From contig OW028579.1 in the NCBI GenBank assembly GCA_932294295.1, positions 9,980,370 to 10,044,369 on the forward strand: a DNA stretch of 64,000 bases. The letters run 5' to 3'. This stretch comes from Alitta virens. Its lineage: Eukaryota > Annelida > Polychaeta > Phyllodocida > Nereididae. The position numbers and the translations under genes were made by a program. Below are positions 39,582 through 51,300 of the stretch, one piece after another (the first letter of the stretch is position 1; every line of letters starts with the position of its first letter). The notes under the pieces were generated by a model, which saw only the letters and a program-made list of their open reading frames with translations, was not told where the DNA came from and did not search any database.

Positions 39582-39819
39582 CACACTTTTTTTGGTTTGT
39601 TGTTCACACTTTTTTTGGTTTGTTGTTCACACCTTTTTTTGGTTTGTTTTTCACACCTTTTTTGGTTTGTTGTTCACACTTTTTTTTGGTTTGTTGTTCA
39701 CACTTCTTTTTGATTTGATGTTCACACTTTTTTTTGGTTTGTTGTTCACACTTTTTTTGGTTTGTTGTTCACACTTTTTTTGGTTTGTTGTTTACACTTT
39801 TTTTGGTTTGTTTTTCACA
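39582..39819 (-). repeat. Small family A pocket within family B
   Basis: CACAC is followed directly by a T run without the second C, the mark of family A. Two B units lie among them. The pocket carries the doubly altered unit CACTTCTTTTTGATTTGATG at 39701-39720, whose TGA triplets break the otherwise open top-strand frames, and a GTTTACAC unit near 39790. Confidence 0.88.
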
Positions 39820-41211
39820 CCTTTTTTTGGTTTGTTGTTCACACCTTTTTTGGTTTGTTGTTCACACCTTTTTTTGGTTTGTTGTTCACACCTTTTTTGG
39901 TTTGTTGTTCACACCTTTTTTTGGTTTGTTGTTCACACCTTTTGTTCACACCTTTTTTGGTTTGTTGTTCACACCTTTTTTTGGTTTGTTGTTCACACCT
40001 TTTTTGGTTTGTTGTTCACACCTTTTTTTGGTTTGTTGTTCACACATTTTTTTGGTTTGTTGTTCACACCTTTTGTTCACACCTTTTTTGGTTTGTTTTT
40101 CACACCTTTTTTGGTTTGTTGTTCACACCTTTTGTTCACACCTTTTTTGGTTTGTTGTTCACACCTTTTTTTGTTTTGTTGTTCACACCTTTTTTGGTTT
40201 GTTGTTCACACCTTTTTTTGGTTTGTTGTTCACACCTTTTTTTGGTTTTGTTCACACCTTTTTTTGGTTTGTTGTTCACACCTTTTTTTGGTTTGTTGTT
40301 CACACCTTTTTTTGGTTTGTTGTTCACACCTTTTTTTGGTTTGTTGTTCACACCTTTTTTTGGTTTGTTGTTCACACCTTTTTTTGGTTTGTTGTTCACA
40401 CCTTTTTTTGGTTTGTTGTTCACACCTTTTTTTGGTTTGTTGTTCACACCTTTTTTTGGTTTGTTGTTCACACCTTTTTTTGGTTTGTTGTTCACACCTT
40501 TTTTGGTTTGTTGTTCACACCTTTTTTTGGTTTGTTGTTCACACCTTTTTTTGGTTTGTTGTTCACACCTTTTTTTGGTTTGTTGTTCACACCTTTTTTT
40601 GGTTTGTTGTTCACACCTTTTTTTGGTTTGTTGTTCACACCTTTTTTTGGTTTGTTGTTCACACCTTTTTTGGGTTTGTTGTTCACACCTTTTTTGGTTT
40701 GTTGTTCACACCTTTTTTTGGTTTGTTGTTCACACCTTTTTTTTATTTGTTGTTCACACCTTTTTTGGGTTTGTTGTTCACACCTTTTTTGGGTTTGTTG
40801 TTCACACCTTTTTTTGGTTTGTTGTTCACACCTTTTTTTGGTTTGTTGTTCACACCTTTTTTTGGTTTGTTGTTCACACCTTTTTTTGGTTTGTTGTTCA
40901 CACCTTTTTTTGGTTTGTTGTTCACACCTTTTTTTGGTTTGTTGTTCACACCTTTTTTTGGTTTGTTGTTCACACCTTTTTTTGGTTTGTTGTTCACACC
41001 TTTTTTTGGTTTGTTGTTCACACCTTTTGTTCACACCTTTTTTGGTTTGTTGTTCACACCTTTTTTTGGTTTGTTGTTCACACCTTTTTTGGTTTGTTGT
41101 TCACACCTTTTTTTGGTTTGTTGTTCACACCTTTTGTTCACACCTTTTTTGGGTTTGTTGTTCACACCTTTTTTGGGTTTGTTGTTCACACCTTTTTTGG
41201 GTTTGTTGTTC
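39820..41211 (-). repeat. Minisatellite family B, T-rich strand on top
   Basis: B units with the short CCTTTTGTTCACA form, one TTGTTTTGTTG unit near 40172, the GGTTTTGTTC marker near 40246 and a run of nearly uniform T7GG units from about 40800 to 41020. The right part repeats 39114-39584 at an offset near 1629 bp. Confidence 0.93.
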
Positions 41212-41399
41212 ACACTTTTTTTGGTTTGTTGTTCACACTTTTTTTGGTTTGTTGTTCACACTTTTTTTGGTTTGTTTTTCACACCTTTTTTGGTTTGTTG
41301 TTCACACTTTTTTTTGGTTTGTTGTTCACACTTCTTTTTGATTTGATGTTCACACTTTTTTTTGGTTTGTTGTTCACACTTTTTTTGGTTTGTTGTTCA
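41212..41399 (-). repeat. Small family A pocket within family B (second copy)
   Basis: This pocket repeats the one at 39582-39819, shortened. The same doubly altered unit CACTTCTTTTTGATTTGATG begins at 41329, 1628 bp after its first occurrence. The two pockets are therefore one duplicated block that includes flanking B units. Confidence 0.88.
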
Positions 41400-44300
41400 C
41401 ACCTTTTTTTGGTTTGTTGTTCACACCTTTTTTTGGTTTGTTGTTCACACCTTTTTTTGGTTTGTTGTTCACACCTTTTTTTGGTTTGTTGTTCACACCT
41501 TTTGTTCACACCTTTTTTGGTTTGTTGTTCACACCTTTTTTTGGTTTGTTGTTCACACCTTTTTTGGTTTGTTGTTCACACCTTTTTTTGGTTTGTTGTT
41601 CACACTTTTTTTGGTTTGTTTTTCACACCTTTTTTGGGTTTGTTGTTCACACCTTTTTTGGTTTGTTGTTCACACCTTTTTTTGGTTTGTTGTTCACACC
41701 TTTTTTTTATTTGTTGTTCACACCTTTTTTGGGTTTGTTGTTCACACCTTTTTTGGGTTTGTTGTTCACACCTTTTTTTGGTTTGTTGTTCACACCTTTT
41801 TTTGGTTTGTTGTTCACACCTTTTTTTGGTTTGTTGTTCACACCTTTTTTTGGTTTGTTGTTCACACCTTTTTTTGGTTTGTTGTTCACACCTTTTTTTG
41901 GTTTGTTGTTCACACCTTTTTTTGGTTTGTTGTTCACACCTTTTTTTGGTTTGTTGTTCACACCTTTTTTTGGTTTGTTGTTCACACCTTTTGTTCACAC
42001 CTTTTTTGGTTTGTTGTTCACACCTTTTTTTGGTTTGTTGTTCACACCTTTTTTGGTTTGTTGTTCACACCTTTTTTTGGTTTGTTGTTCACACCTTTTG
42101 TTCACACCTTTTTTGGGTTTGTTGTTCACACCTTTTTTGGGTTTGTTGTTCACACCTTTTTTGGGTTTGTTGTTCACACCTTTTTTGGGTTTGTTGTTCA
42201 CACCTTTTTTTGGTTTGTTGTTCACACCTTTTTTGGGTTTGTTGTTCACACCTTTTTTGGGTTTGTTGTTCACACCTTTTTTTGGTTTTTTGTTCACACC
42301 TTTTTTGGGTTTGTTGTTCACACCTTTTTTTGGTTTGTTGTTCACACCTTTTTTTGGTTTGTTGTTCACACCTTTTTTTGGTTTGTTGTTCACACCTTTT
42401 TTTGGTTTGTTGTTCACACCTTTTTTGGGTTTGTTGTTCACACCTTTTTTTGGTTTGTTGTTCACACCTTTTTTGGGTTTGTTGTTCACACCTTTTTTTG
42501 GTTTGTTGTTCACACCTTTTTTTGGTTTGTTGTTCACGCCTTTTTTGGTTTGTTGTTCACACCTTTTTTTGGTTTGTTGTTCACACCTTTTTTTTGGTTT
42601 GTTGTTCACACCTTTTTTTGGTTTGTTGTTCACACCTTTTTTTGGTTTGTTGTTCACACCTTTTTTGGTTTGTTGTTCACACCTTTTTTGGTTTGTTCTT
42701 CACACCTTTTGTTCACACCTTTTTTGGTTTGTTGTTCACACCTTTTTTGGGTTTGTTGTTCACACCTTTTTTGGTTTGTTGTTCACACCTTTTTTTTGGT
42801 TGTTGTTCACACCTTTTTTTGGTTTGTTGTTCACACCTTTTTTTGGTTTGTTGTTCACACCTTTTTTTGGTTTGTTGTTCACACCTTTTTTTGGTTTGTT
42901 GTTCACACCTTTTTTTGGTTTGTTGTTCACACCTTTTGTTCACACCTTTTTTGGTTTGTTGTTCACACCTTTTTTTGGTTTGTTGTTCACACCTTTTTTT
43001 GGTTTGTTGTTCACACCTTTTTTTGGTTTGTTGTTCACACCTTTTGTTCACACCTTTTTTGGTTTGTTGTTCACACCTTTTTTTGGTTTGTTGTTCACAC
43101 CTTTTTTGGTTTGTTGTTCACACCTTTTTTTGGTTTGTTGTTCACACCTTTTGTTCACACCTTTTTTGGGTTTGTTGTTCACACCTTTTTTGGGTTTGTT
43201 GTTCACACCTTTTTTGGGTTTGTTGTTCACACCTTTTTTGGGTTTGTTGTTCACACCTTTTTTTGGTTTGTTGTTCACACCTTTTTTGGGTTTGTTGTTC
43301 ACACCTTTTTTGGGTTTGTTGTTCACACCTTTTTTTGGTTTGTTGTTCACACCTTTTTTGGGTTTGTTGTTCACACCTTTTTTTGGTTTGTTGTTCACAC
43401 CTTTTTTTGGTTTGTTGTTCACACCTTTTTTTGGTTTGTTGTTCACACCTTTTTTTGGTTTGTTGTTCACACCTTTTTTGGGTTTGTTGTTCACACCTTT
43501 TTTTGGTTTGTTGTTCACACCTTTTTTGGGTTTGTTGTTCACACCTTTTTTTGGTTTGTTGTTCACACCTTTTTTTGGTTTGTTGTTCACGCCTTTTTTG
43601 GTTTGTTGTTCACACCTTTTTTTGGTTTGTTGTTCACACCTTTTTTTTGGTTTGTTGTTCACACCTTTTTTTGGTTTGTTGTTCACACCTTTTTTTGGTT
43701 TGTTGTTCACACCTTTTTTGGTTTGTTGTTCACACCTTTTTTGGTTTGATCTTCACACCTTTTGTTCACACCTTTTTTGGTTTGTTGTTCACACCTTTTT
43801 TGGGTTTGTTGTTCACACCTTTTTTGGTTTGTTGTTCACACCTTTTTTTGGTTTGTTGTTCACACCTTTTTTTGGTTTGTTGTTCACACCTTTTTTTGGT
43901 TTGTTGTTCACACCTTTTTTTGGTTTGTTGTTCACACCTTTTTTTGGTTTGTTGTTCACACCTTTTTTTGGTTTGTTGTTCACACCTTTTTTTGGTTTGT
44001 TGTTCACACCTTTTTTTGGTTTGTTGTTCACACCTTTTGTTCACACCTTTTTTGGTTTGTTGTTCACACCTTTTTTTGGTTTGTTGTTCACACCTTTTTT
44101 GGTTTGTTGTTCACACCTTTTTTTGGTTTGTTGTTCACACCTTTTGTTCACACCTTTTTTGGTTTGTTGTTCACACCTTTTTTTGGTTTGTTGTTCACAC
44201 CTTTTTTGGTTTGTTGTTCACACCTTTTTTTGGTTTGTTGTTCACACCTTTTTTTGGTTTGTTGTTCACACCTTTTGTTCACACCTTTTTTGGTTTGTTT

Positions 44301-47300
44301 TTCACACCTTTTTTTGTTTTGTTGTTCACACCTTTTTTGGTTTGTTGTTCACACCTTTTTTTGGTTTGTTGTTCACACCTTTTTTTGGTTTTGTTCACAC
44401 CTTTTTTTGGTTTGTTGTTCACACCTTTTTTTGGTTTGTTGTTCACACCTTTTTTTGGTTTGTTGTTCACACCTTTTTTTGGTTTGTTGTTCACACCTTT
44501 TTTTGGTTTGTTGTTCACACCTTTTTTTGGTTTGTTGTTCACACCTTTTTTTGGTTTGTTGTTCACACCTTTTTTTGGTTTGTTGTTCACACCTTTTTTG
44601 GTTTGTTGTTCACACCTTTTTTTGGTTTGTTGTTCACACCTTTTTTTGGTTTGTTGTTCACACCTTTTTTTGGTTTGTTGTTCACACCTTTTTTTGGTTT
44701 GTTGTTCACACCTTTTTTTGGTTTGTTGTTCACACCTTTTTTGGGTTTGTTGTTCACACCTTTTTTGGTTTGTTGTTCACACCTTTTTTTGGTTTGTTGT
44801 TCACACCTTTTTTTTATTTGTTGTTCACACCTTTTTTGGGTTTGTTGTTCACACCTTTTTTGGGTTTGTTGTTCACACCTTTTTTTGGTTTGTTGTTCAC
44901 ACCTTTTTTTGGTTTGTTGTTCACACCTTTTTTTGGTTTGTTGTTCACACCTTTTTTTGGTTTGTTGTTCACACCTTTTTTTGGTTTGTTGTTCACACCT
45001 TTTTTTGGTTTGTTGTTCACACCTTTTGTTCACACCTTTTTTGGTTTGTTGTTCACACCTTTTTTTGGTTTGTTGTTCACACCTTTTTTGGTTTGTTGTT
45101 CACACCTTTTTTTGGTTTGTTGTTCACACCTTTTGTTCACACCTTTTTTGGGTTTGTTGTTCACACCTTTTTTGGGTTTGTTGTTCACACCTTTTTTGGG
45201 TTTGTTGTTCACACCTTTTTTGGGTTTGTTGTTCACACCTTTTTTTGGTTTGTTGTTCACACCTTTTTTGGGTTTGTTGTTCACACCTTTTTTGGGTTTG
45301 TTGTTCACACCTTTTTTTGGTTTGTTGTTCACACCTTTTTTGGGTTTGTTGTTCACACCTTTTTTTGGTTTGTTGTTCACACCTTTTTTTGGTTTGTTGT
45401 TCACACCTTTTTTTGGTTTGTTGTTCACACCTTTTTTTGGTTTGTTGTTCACACCTTTTTTGGGTTTGTTGTTCACACCTTTTTTTGGTTTGTTGTTCAC
45501 ACCTTTTTTGGGTTTGTTGTTCACACCTTTTTTTGGTTTGTTGTTCACACCTTTTTTTGGTTTGTTGTTCACGCCTTTTTTGGTTTGTTGTTCACACCTT
45601 TTTTTGGTTTGTTGTTCACACCTTTTTTTTGGTTTGTTGTTCACACCTTTTTTTGGTTTGTTGTTCACACCTTTTTTTGGTTTGTTGTTCACACCTTTTT
45701 TGGTTTGTTGTTCACACCTTTTTTGGTTTGTTGTTCACACCTTTTGTTCACACCTTTTTTGGTTTGTTGTTCACACCTTTTTTGGGTTTGTTGTTCACAC
45801 CTTTTTTGGTTTGTTGTTCACACCTTTTTTTGGTTTGTTGTTCACACCTTTTTTTGGTTTGTTGTTCACACCTTTTTTTGGTTTGTTGTTCACACCTTTT
45901 TTTGGTTTGTTGTTCACACCTTTTTTTGGTTTGTTGTTCACACCTTTTTTTGGTTTGTTGTTCACACCTTTTGTTCACACCTTTTTTGGTTTGTTGTTCA
46001 CACCTTTTTTTGGTTTGTTGTTCACACCTTTTTTGGTTTGTTGTTCACACCTTTTTTTGGTTTGTTGTTCACACCTTTTGTTCACACCTTTTTTGGTTTG
46101 TTGTTCACACCTTTTTTTGGTTTGTTGTTCACACCTTTTTTGGTTTGTTGTTCACACCTTTTTTTGGTTTGTTGTTCACACCTTTTTTTGGTTTGTTGTT
46201 CACACCTTTTGTTCACACCTTTTTTGGTTTGTTTTTCACACCTTTTTTGGTTTGTTGTTCACACCTTTTTTTGCTTTGTTGTTCACACCTTTTTTGGTTT
46301 GTTGTTCACACCTTTTTTTGGTTTGTTGTTCACACCTTTTTTTGGTTTTGTTCACACCTGTTTTTGGTTTGTTGTTCACACCTTTTTTTGGTTTGTTGTT
46401 CACACCTTTTTTGGTTTGTTGTTCACACCTTTTTTTGGTTTGTTGTTCACACCTTTTTTGGTTTGTTGTTCACACCTTTTTTTGGTTTGTTGTTCACACC
46501 TTTTTTTGGTTTGTTGTTCACACCTTTTTTTGGTTGTTGTTCACACCTTTTTTGGTTTGTTGTTCACACCTTTTTTTGGTTTGTTGTTCACACCTTTTTT
46601 GGGTTTGTTGTTCACACCTTTTTTGGTTTGTTGTTCACACCTTTTTTTGGTTTGTTGTTCACACCTTTTTTTTATTTGTTGTTCACACCTTTTTTGGGTT
46701 TGTTGTTCACACCTTTTTTGGGTTTGTTGTTCACACCTTTTTTTGGTTTGTTGTTCACACCTTTTTTTGGTTTGTTGTTCACACCTTTTTTTGGTTTGTT
46801 GTTCACACCTTTTTTTGGTTTGTTGTTCACACCTTTTTTTGGTTTGTTGTTCACACCTTTTTTTGGTTTGTTGTTCACACCTTTTTTTGGTTTGTTGTTC
46901 ACACCTTTTTTTGGTTTGTTGTTCACACCTTTTTTTGGTTTGTTGTTCACACCTTTTGTTCACACCTTTTTTGGTTTGTTGTTCACACCTTTTTTTGGTT
47001 TGTTGTTCACACCTTTTTTGGTTTGTTGTTCACACCTTTTTTTGGTTTGTTGTTCACACCTTTTGTTCACACCTTTTTTGGGTTTGTTGTTCACACCTTT
47101 TTTTGGTTTGTTGTTCACACCTTTTTTTGGTTTGTTGTTCACACATTATTTTGGTTTGTTGTTCACACGTTTTTTTGGTTTGTTGTTCACACCTTTTTTT
47201 GGTTTGTTGTTCACACCTTTTTTTGGTTTGTTGTTCACACCTTTTTTTGGTTTGTTGTTCACACCTTTTTTGGGTTTGTTGTTCACACCTTTTTTTGGTT

Positions 47301-48426
47301 TGTTGTTCACACCTTTTTTGGGTTTGTTGTTCACACCTTTTTTTGGTTTGTTGTTCACACCTTTTTTTGGTTTGTTGTTCACGCCTTTTTTGGTTTGTTG
47401 TTCACACCTTTTTTTGGTTTGTTGTTCACACCTTTTTTTTGGTTTGTTGTTCACACCTTTTTTTGGTTTGTTGTTCACACCTTTTTTTGGTTTGTTGTTC
47501 ACACCTTTTTTGGTTTGTTGTTCACACCTTTTTTGGTTTGTTGTTCACACCTTTTGTTCACACCTTTTTTGGGATTGTTGTTCACACCTTTTTTGGGTTT
47601 GTTGTTCACACCTTTTTTGGTTTGTTGTTCACACCTTTTTTTGGTTTGTTGTTCACACCTTTTTTTGGTTTGTTGTTCACACCTTTTTTTGGTTTGTTGT
47701 TCACACCTTTTTTTGGTTTGTTGTTCACACCTTTTTTTGGTTTGTTGTTCACACCTTTTGTTCACACCTTTTTTGGTTTGTTGTTCACACCTTTTTTTGG
47801 TTTGTTGTTCACACCTTTTTTGGTTTGTTGTTCACACCTTTTTTTGGTTTGTTGTTCACACCTTTTTTTGGTTTGTTCTTCTCACCTTTTTTTGGTTTGT
47901 TGTTCACACCTTTTTTTGGTTTGTTGTTCACACCTTTTTTTGGTTTGTTGTTCACACCTTTTGTTCACACCTTTTTTGGTTTGTTGTTCACACCTTTTTT
48001 TGGTTTGTTGTTCACACCTTTTTTGGTTTGTTGTTCACACCTTTTTTTGGTTTGTTGTTCACACCTTTTGTTCACACCTTTTTTGGTTTGTTGTTCACAC
48101 CTTTTTTTGGTTTGTTGTTCACACCTTTTTTGGTTTGTTGTTCACACCTTTTTTTGGTTTGTTGTTCACACCTTTTTTTGGTTTGTTGTTCACACCTTTT
48201 GTTCACACCTTTTTTGGTTTGTTTTTCACACCTTTTTTGGTTTGTTGTTCACACCTTTTGTTCACACCTTTTTTGGTTTGTTGTTCACACCTTTTTTTGC
48301 TTTGTTGTTCACACCTTTTTTGGTTTGTTGTTCACACCTTTTTTTGGTTTGTTGTTCACACCTTTTTTTGGTTTTGTTCACACCTTTTTTTGGTTTGTTG
48401 TTCACACCTTTTTTTGGTTTGTTGTT
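41400..48426 (-). repeat. Minisatellite family B, T-rich strand on top
   Basis: About 290 units, with an isolated A unit near 41602. Large internal duplications are visible: 41995-42657 recurs at 43048-43710 (offset 1053) and again at 45030-45692 (offset 1982 from the second). Variants that mark the copies are CACGCC, a T8 unit, GTTTGTTCTTC, CACACATTATTTTGG near 47143 and the TTTTTTTTATTTG unit. The block ends with the GGTTTTGTTC marker and two T7GG units, the same ending as at 49820 and 51300. Confidence 0.94.
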
Positions 48427-48703
48427 CACACTTTTTTTGGTTTGTTGTTCACACTTTTTTTGGTTTGTTGTTCACACTTTTTTTGGTTTGTTGTTCACAC
48501 TTTTTTTGGTTTGTTTTTCACACTTTTTTTGATTTGTTGTTCACACTTTTTTTGGTTTGTTGTTCACACTTTTTTTGGTTTGTTGTTCACACTTTTTTTG
48601 ATTTGTTGTTCACACTTTTTTTGGTTTGTTTTTCACACTTTTTTTGGTTTGTTGTTCACACTTTTTTTGGTTTGTTGTTCACACTTTTTTTGGTTTGTTG
48701 TTC
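48427..48703 (-). repeat. Family A block, T-rich strand on top
   Basis: Twelve or so 23-bp A units (CACAC plus T7), including two GATTTG and two GTTTTTCAC variants. It lies between B blocks with sharp borders on both sides. Confidence 0.92.
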
Positions 48704-49820
48704 ACACCTTTTTTGGGTTTGTTGTTCACACCTTTTTTTGGTTTGTTGTTCACACCTTTTTTTGGTTTGTTGTTCACGCCTTTTTTGGTTTGTTGTTCAC
48801 ACCTTTTTTTGGTTTGTTGTTCACACCTTTTTTTTGGTTTGTTGTTCACACCTTTTTTTGGTTTGTTGTTCACACCTTTTTTTGGTTTGTTGTTCACACC
48901 TTTTTTGGTTTGTTGTTCACACCTTTTTTGGTTTGTTGTTCACACCTTTTGTTCACACCTTTTTTGGGTTTGTTGTTCACACCTTTTTTGGGTTTGTTGT
49001 TCACACCTTTTTTGGTTTGTTGTTCACACCTTTTTTTGGTTTGTTGTTCACACCTTTTTTTGGTTTGTTGTTCACACCTTTTTTTGGTTTGTTGTTCACA
49101 CCTTTTTTTGGTTTGTTGTTCACACCTTTTTTTGGTTTGTTGTTCACACCTTTTGTTCACACCTTTTTTGGTTTGTTGTTCACACCTTTTTTTGGTTTGT
49201 TGTTCACACCTTTTTTGGTTTGTTGTTCACACCTTTTTTTGGTTTGTTGTTCACACCTTTTTTTGGTTTGTTCTTCTCACCTTTTTTTGGTTTGTTGTTC
49301 ACACCTTTTTTTGGTTTGTTGTTCACACCTTTTTTTGGTTTGTTGTTCACACCTTTTGTTCACACCTTTTTTGGTTTGTTGTTCACACCTTTTTTTGGTT
49401 TGTTGTTCACACCTTTTTTGGTTTGTTGTTCACACCTTTTTTTGGTTTGTTGTTCACACCTTTTGTTCACACCTTTTTTGGTTTGTTGTTCACACCTTTT
49501 TTTGGTTTGTTGTTCACACCTTTTTTGGTTTGTTGTTCACACCTTTTTTTGGTTTGTTGTTCACACCTTTTTTTGGTTTGTTGTTCACACCTTTTGTTCA
49601 CACCTTTTTTGGTTTGTTTTTCACACCTTTTTTGGTTTGTTGTTCACACCTTTTGTTCACACCTTTTTTGGTTTGTTGTTCACACCTTTTTTTGCTTTGT
49701 TGTTCACACCTTTTTTGGTTTGTTGTTCACACCTTTTTTTGGTTTGTTGTTCACACCTTTTTTTGGTTTTGTTCACACCTTTTTTTGGTTTGTTGTTCAC
49801 ACCTTTTTTTGGTTTGTTGT
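48704..49820 (-). repeat. Family B block, T-rich strand on top
   Basis: B units whose order largely repeats 47260-48426. It opens with T6GGG, passes through CACGCC and T8 units and the short CCTTTTGTTC forms, and ends with GGTTTTGTTC followed by two T7GG units. This looks like a duplication of the previous B block together with part of the following A block. Confidence 0.92.
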
Positions 49821-51068
49821 TCACACTTTTTTTGGTTTGTTGTTCACACTTTTTTTGGTTTGTTGTTCACACTTTTTTTGGTTTGTTGTTCACACTTTTT
49901 TTGGTTTGTTTTTCACACTTTTTTTGATTTGTTGTTCACACTTTTTTTGGTTTGTTGTTCACACTTTTTTTGGTTTGTTGTTCACACTTTTTTTGGTTTG
50001 TTGTTCACACTTTTTTTGGTTTGTTTTTCACACTTTTTTTGGTTTGTTGTTCACACTTTTTTTGGTTTGTTGTTCACACTTTTTTTGGTTTGTTGTTCAC
50101 ACTTTTTTTGGTTTGTTGTTCACACTTTTTTTGGTTTGTTGTTCACACTTTTTTTGGTTTGTTGTTCACACTTTTTTTGGTTTGTTGTTCACACTTTTTT
50201 TGGTTTGTTTTTCACACTTTTTTTGGTTTGTTGTTCACACTTTTTTTGGTTTGTTGTTCATACTTTTTTTGGTTTGTTGTTCACACTTTTTTTGCTTTGT
50301 TGTTCACACTTTTTTTGGTTTGTTGTTCACACTTTTTTTGGTTTGTTGTTCACACTTTTTTTGGTTTGTTGTTCACACTTTTTTTGGTTTGTTGTTCACA
50401 CTTTTTTTGGTTTGTTGTTCACACTTTTTTTGGTTTGTTGTTCACACTTTTTTTGGTTTGTTTTTCACACTTTTTTTGGTTTGTTGTTCACACTTTTTTT
50501 GGTTTGTTGTTCATACTTTTTTTGGTTTGTTGTTCACACTTTTTTTGCTTTGTTGTTCACACTTTTTTTGGTTTGTTGTTCACACTTTTTTTGGTTTGTT
50601 GTTCACACTTTTTTTTGGTTTGTTGTTCACACTTCTTTTTGGTTTGTTGTTCACACTTTTTTTTGGTTTGTTGTTCACACTTTTTTTGGTTTGTTGTTCA
50701 CACTTTTTTTGGTTTGTTGTTCACACTTTTTTTGGTTTGTTTTTCACACTTTTTTTGGTTTGTTGTTCACACTTTTTTTGGTTTGTTTTTCACACTTTTT
50801 TTGGTTTGTTGTTCACACTTTTTTTGGTTTGTTTTTCACACTTTTTTTGGTTTGTTGTTCACACTTTTTTTGGTTTGTTGTTCACACTTTTTTTGATTTG
50901 TTGTTCACACTTTTTTTGGTTTGTTGTTCACACTTTTTTTGGTTTGTTGTTCACACTTTTTTTGGTTTGTTGTTCACACTTTTTTTGGTTTGTTGTTCAC
51001 ACTTTTTTTGGTTTGTTGTTCACACTTTTTTTGGTTTGTTGTTCACACTTTTTTTGGTTTGTTGTTCA
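49821..51068 (-). repeat. Family A block, T-rich strand on top
   Basis: Regular 23-bp A units with GTTTTTCAC, GATTTG, GCTTTG and TTCATAC variants. The segment around 50210-50320 recurs within the block, and again at 51830-51920 and 52075-52170, through the TTCATACTTT marker. The right edge is a broken unit, CACTCTTTTTGTTCACACC, where B begins. Confidence 0.93.
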
Positions 51069-51300
51069 CTCTTTTTGTTCACACCTTTTTTGGTTTGTTT
51101 TTCACACCTTTTTTGGTTTGTTGTTCACACCTTTTGTTCACACCTTTTTTGGTTTGTTGTTCACACCTTTTTTTGCTTTGTTGTTCACACCTTTTTTGGT
51201 TTGTTGTTCACACCTTTTTTTGGTTTGTTGTTCACACCTTTTTTTGGTTTTGTTCACACCTTTTTTTGGTTTGTTGTTCACACCTTTTTTTGGTTTGTTG
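51069..51300 (-). repeat. Family B islet within family A
   Basis: About ten B units in the order short CTTTTTGTTC, T6GG with GTTTTTCAC, T6GG, short CCTTTTGTTC, T6GG, GCTTTG, T6GG, T7GG, GGTTTTGTTC, T7GG, T7GG, then A. This is the same order as the ends of the B blocks at 48426 and 49820 and, on the other strand, the left part of 15394-16103. It is the smallest copy of the cassette. Confidence 0.92.

Noticed and set aside
19816..48897. Bottom-strand open frames with lysine-rich 8-residue repeats (NNKPKKGV, RCEQQTKK)
   Set aside because: They are read-through of the 24-bp unit on the A-rich strand and stop wherever a 23-bp unit shifts the frame onto TGA. Their lengths follow unit-length variants, not a gene.
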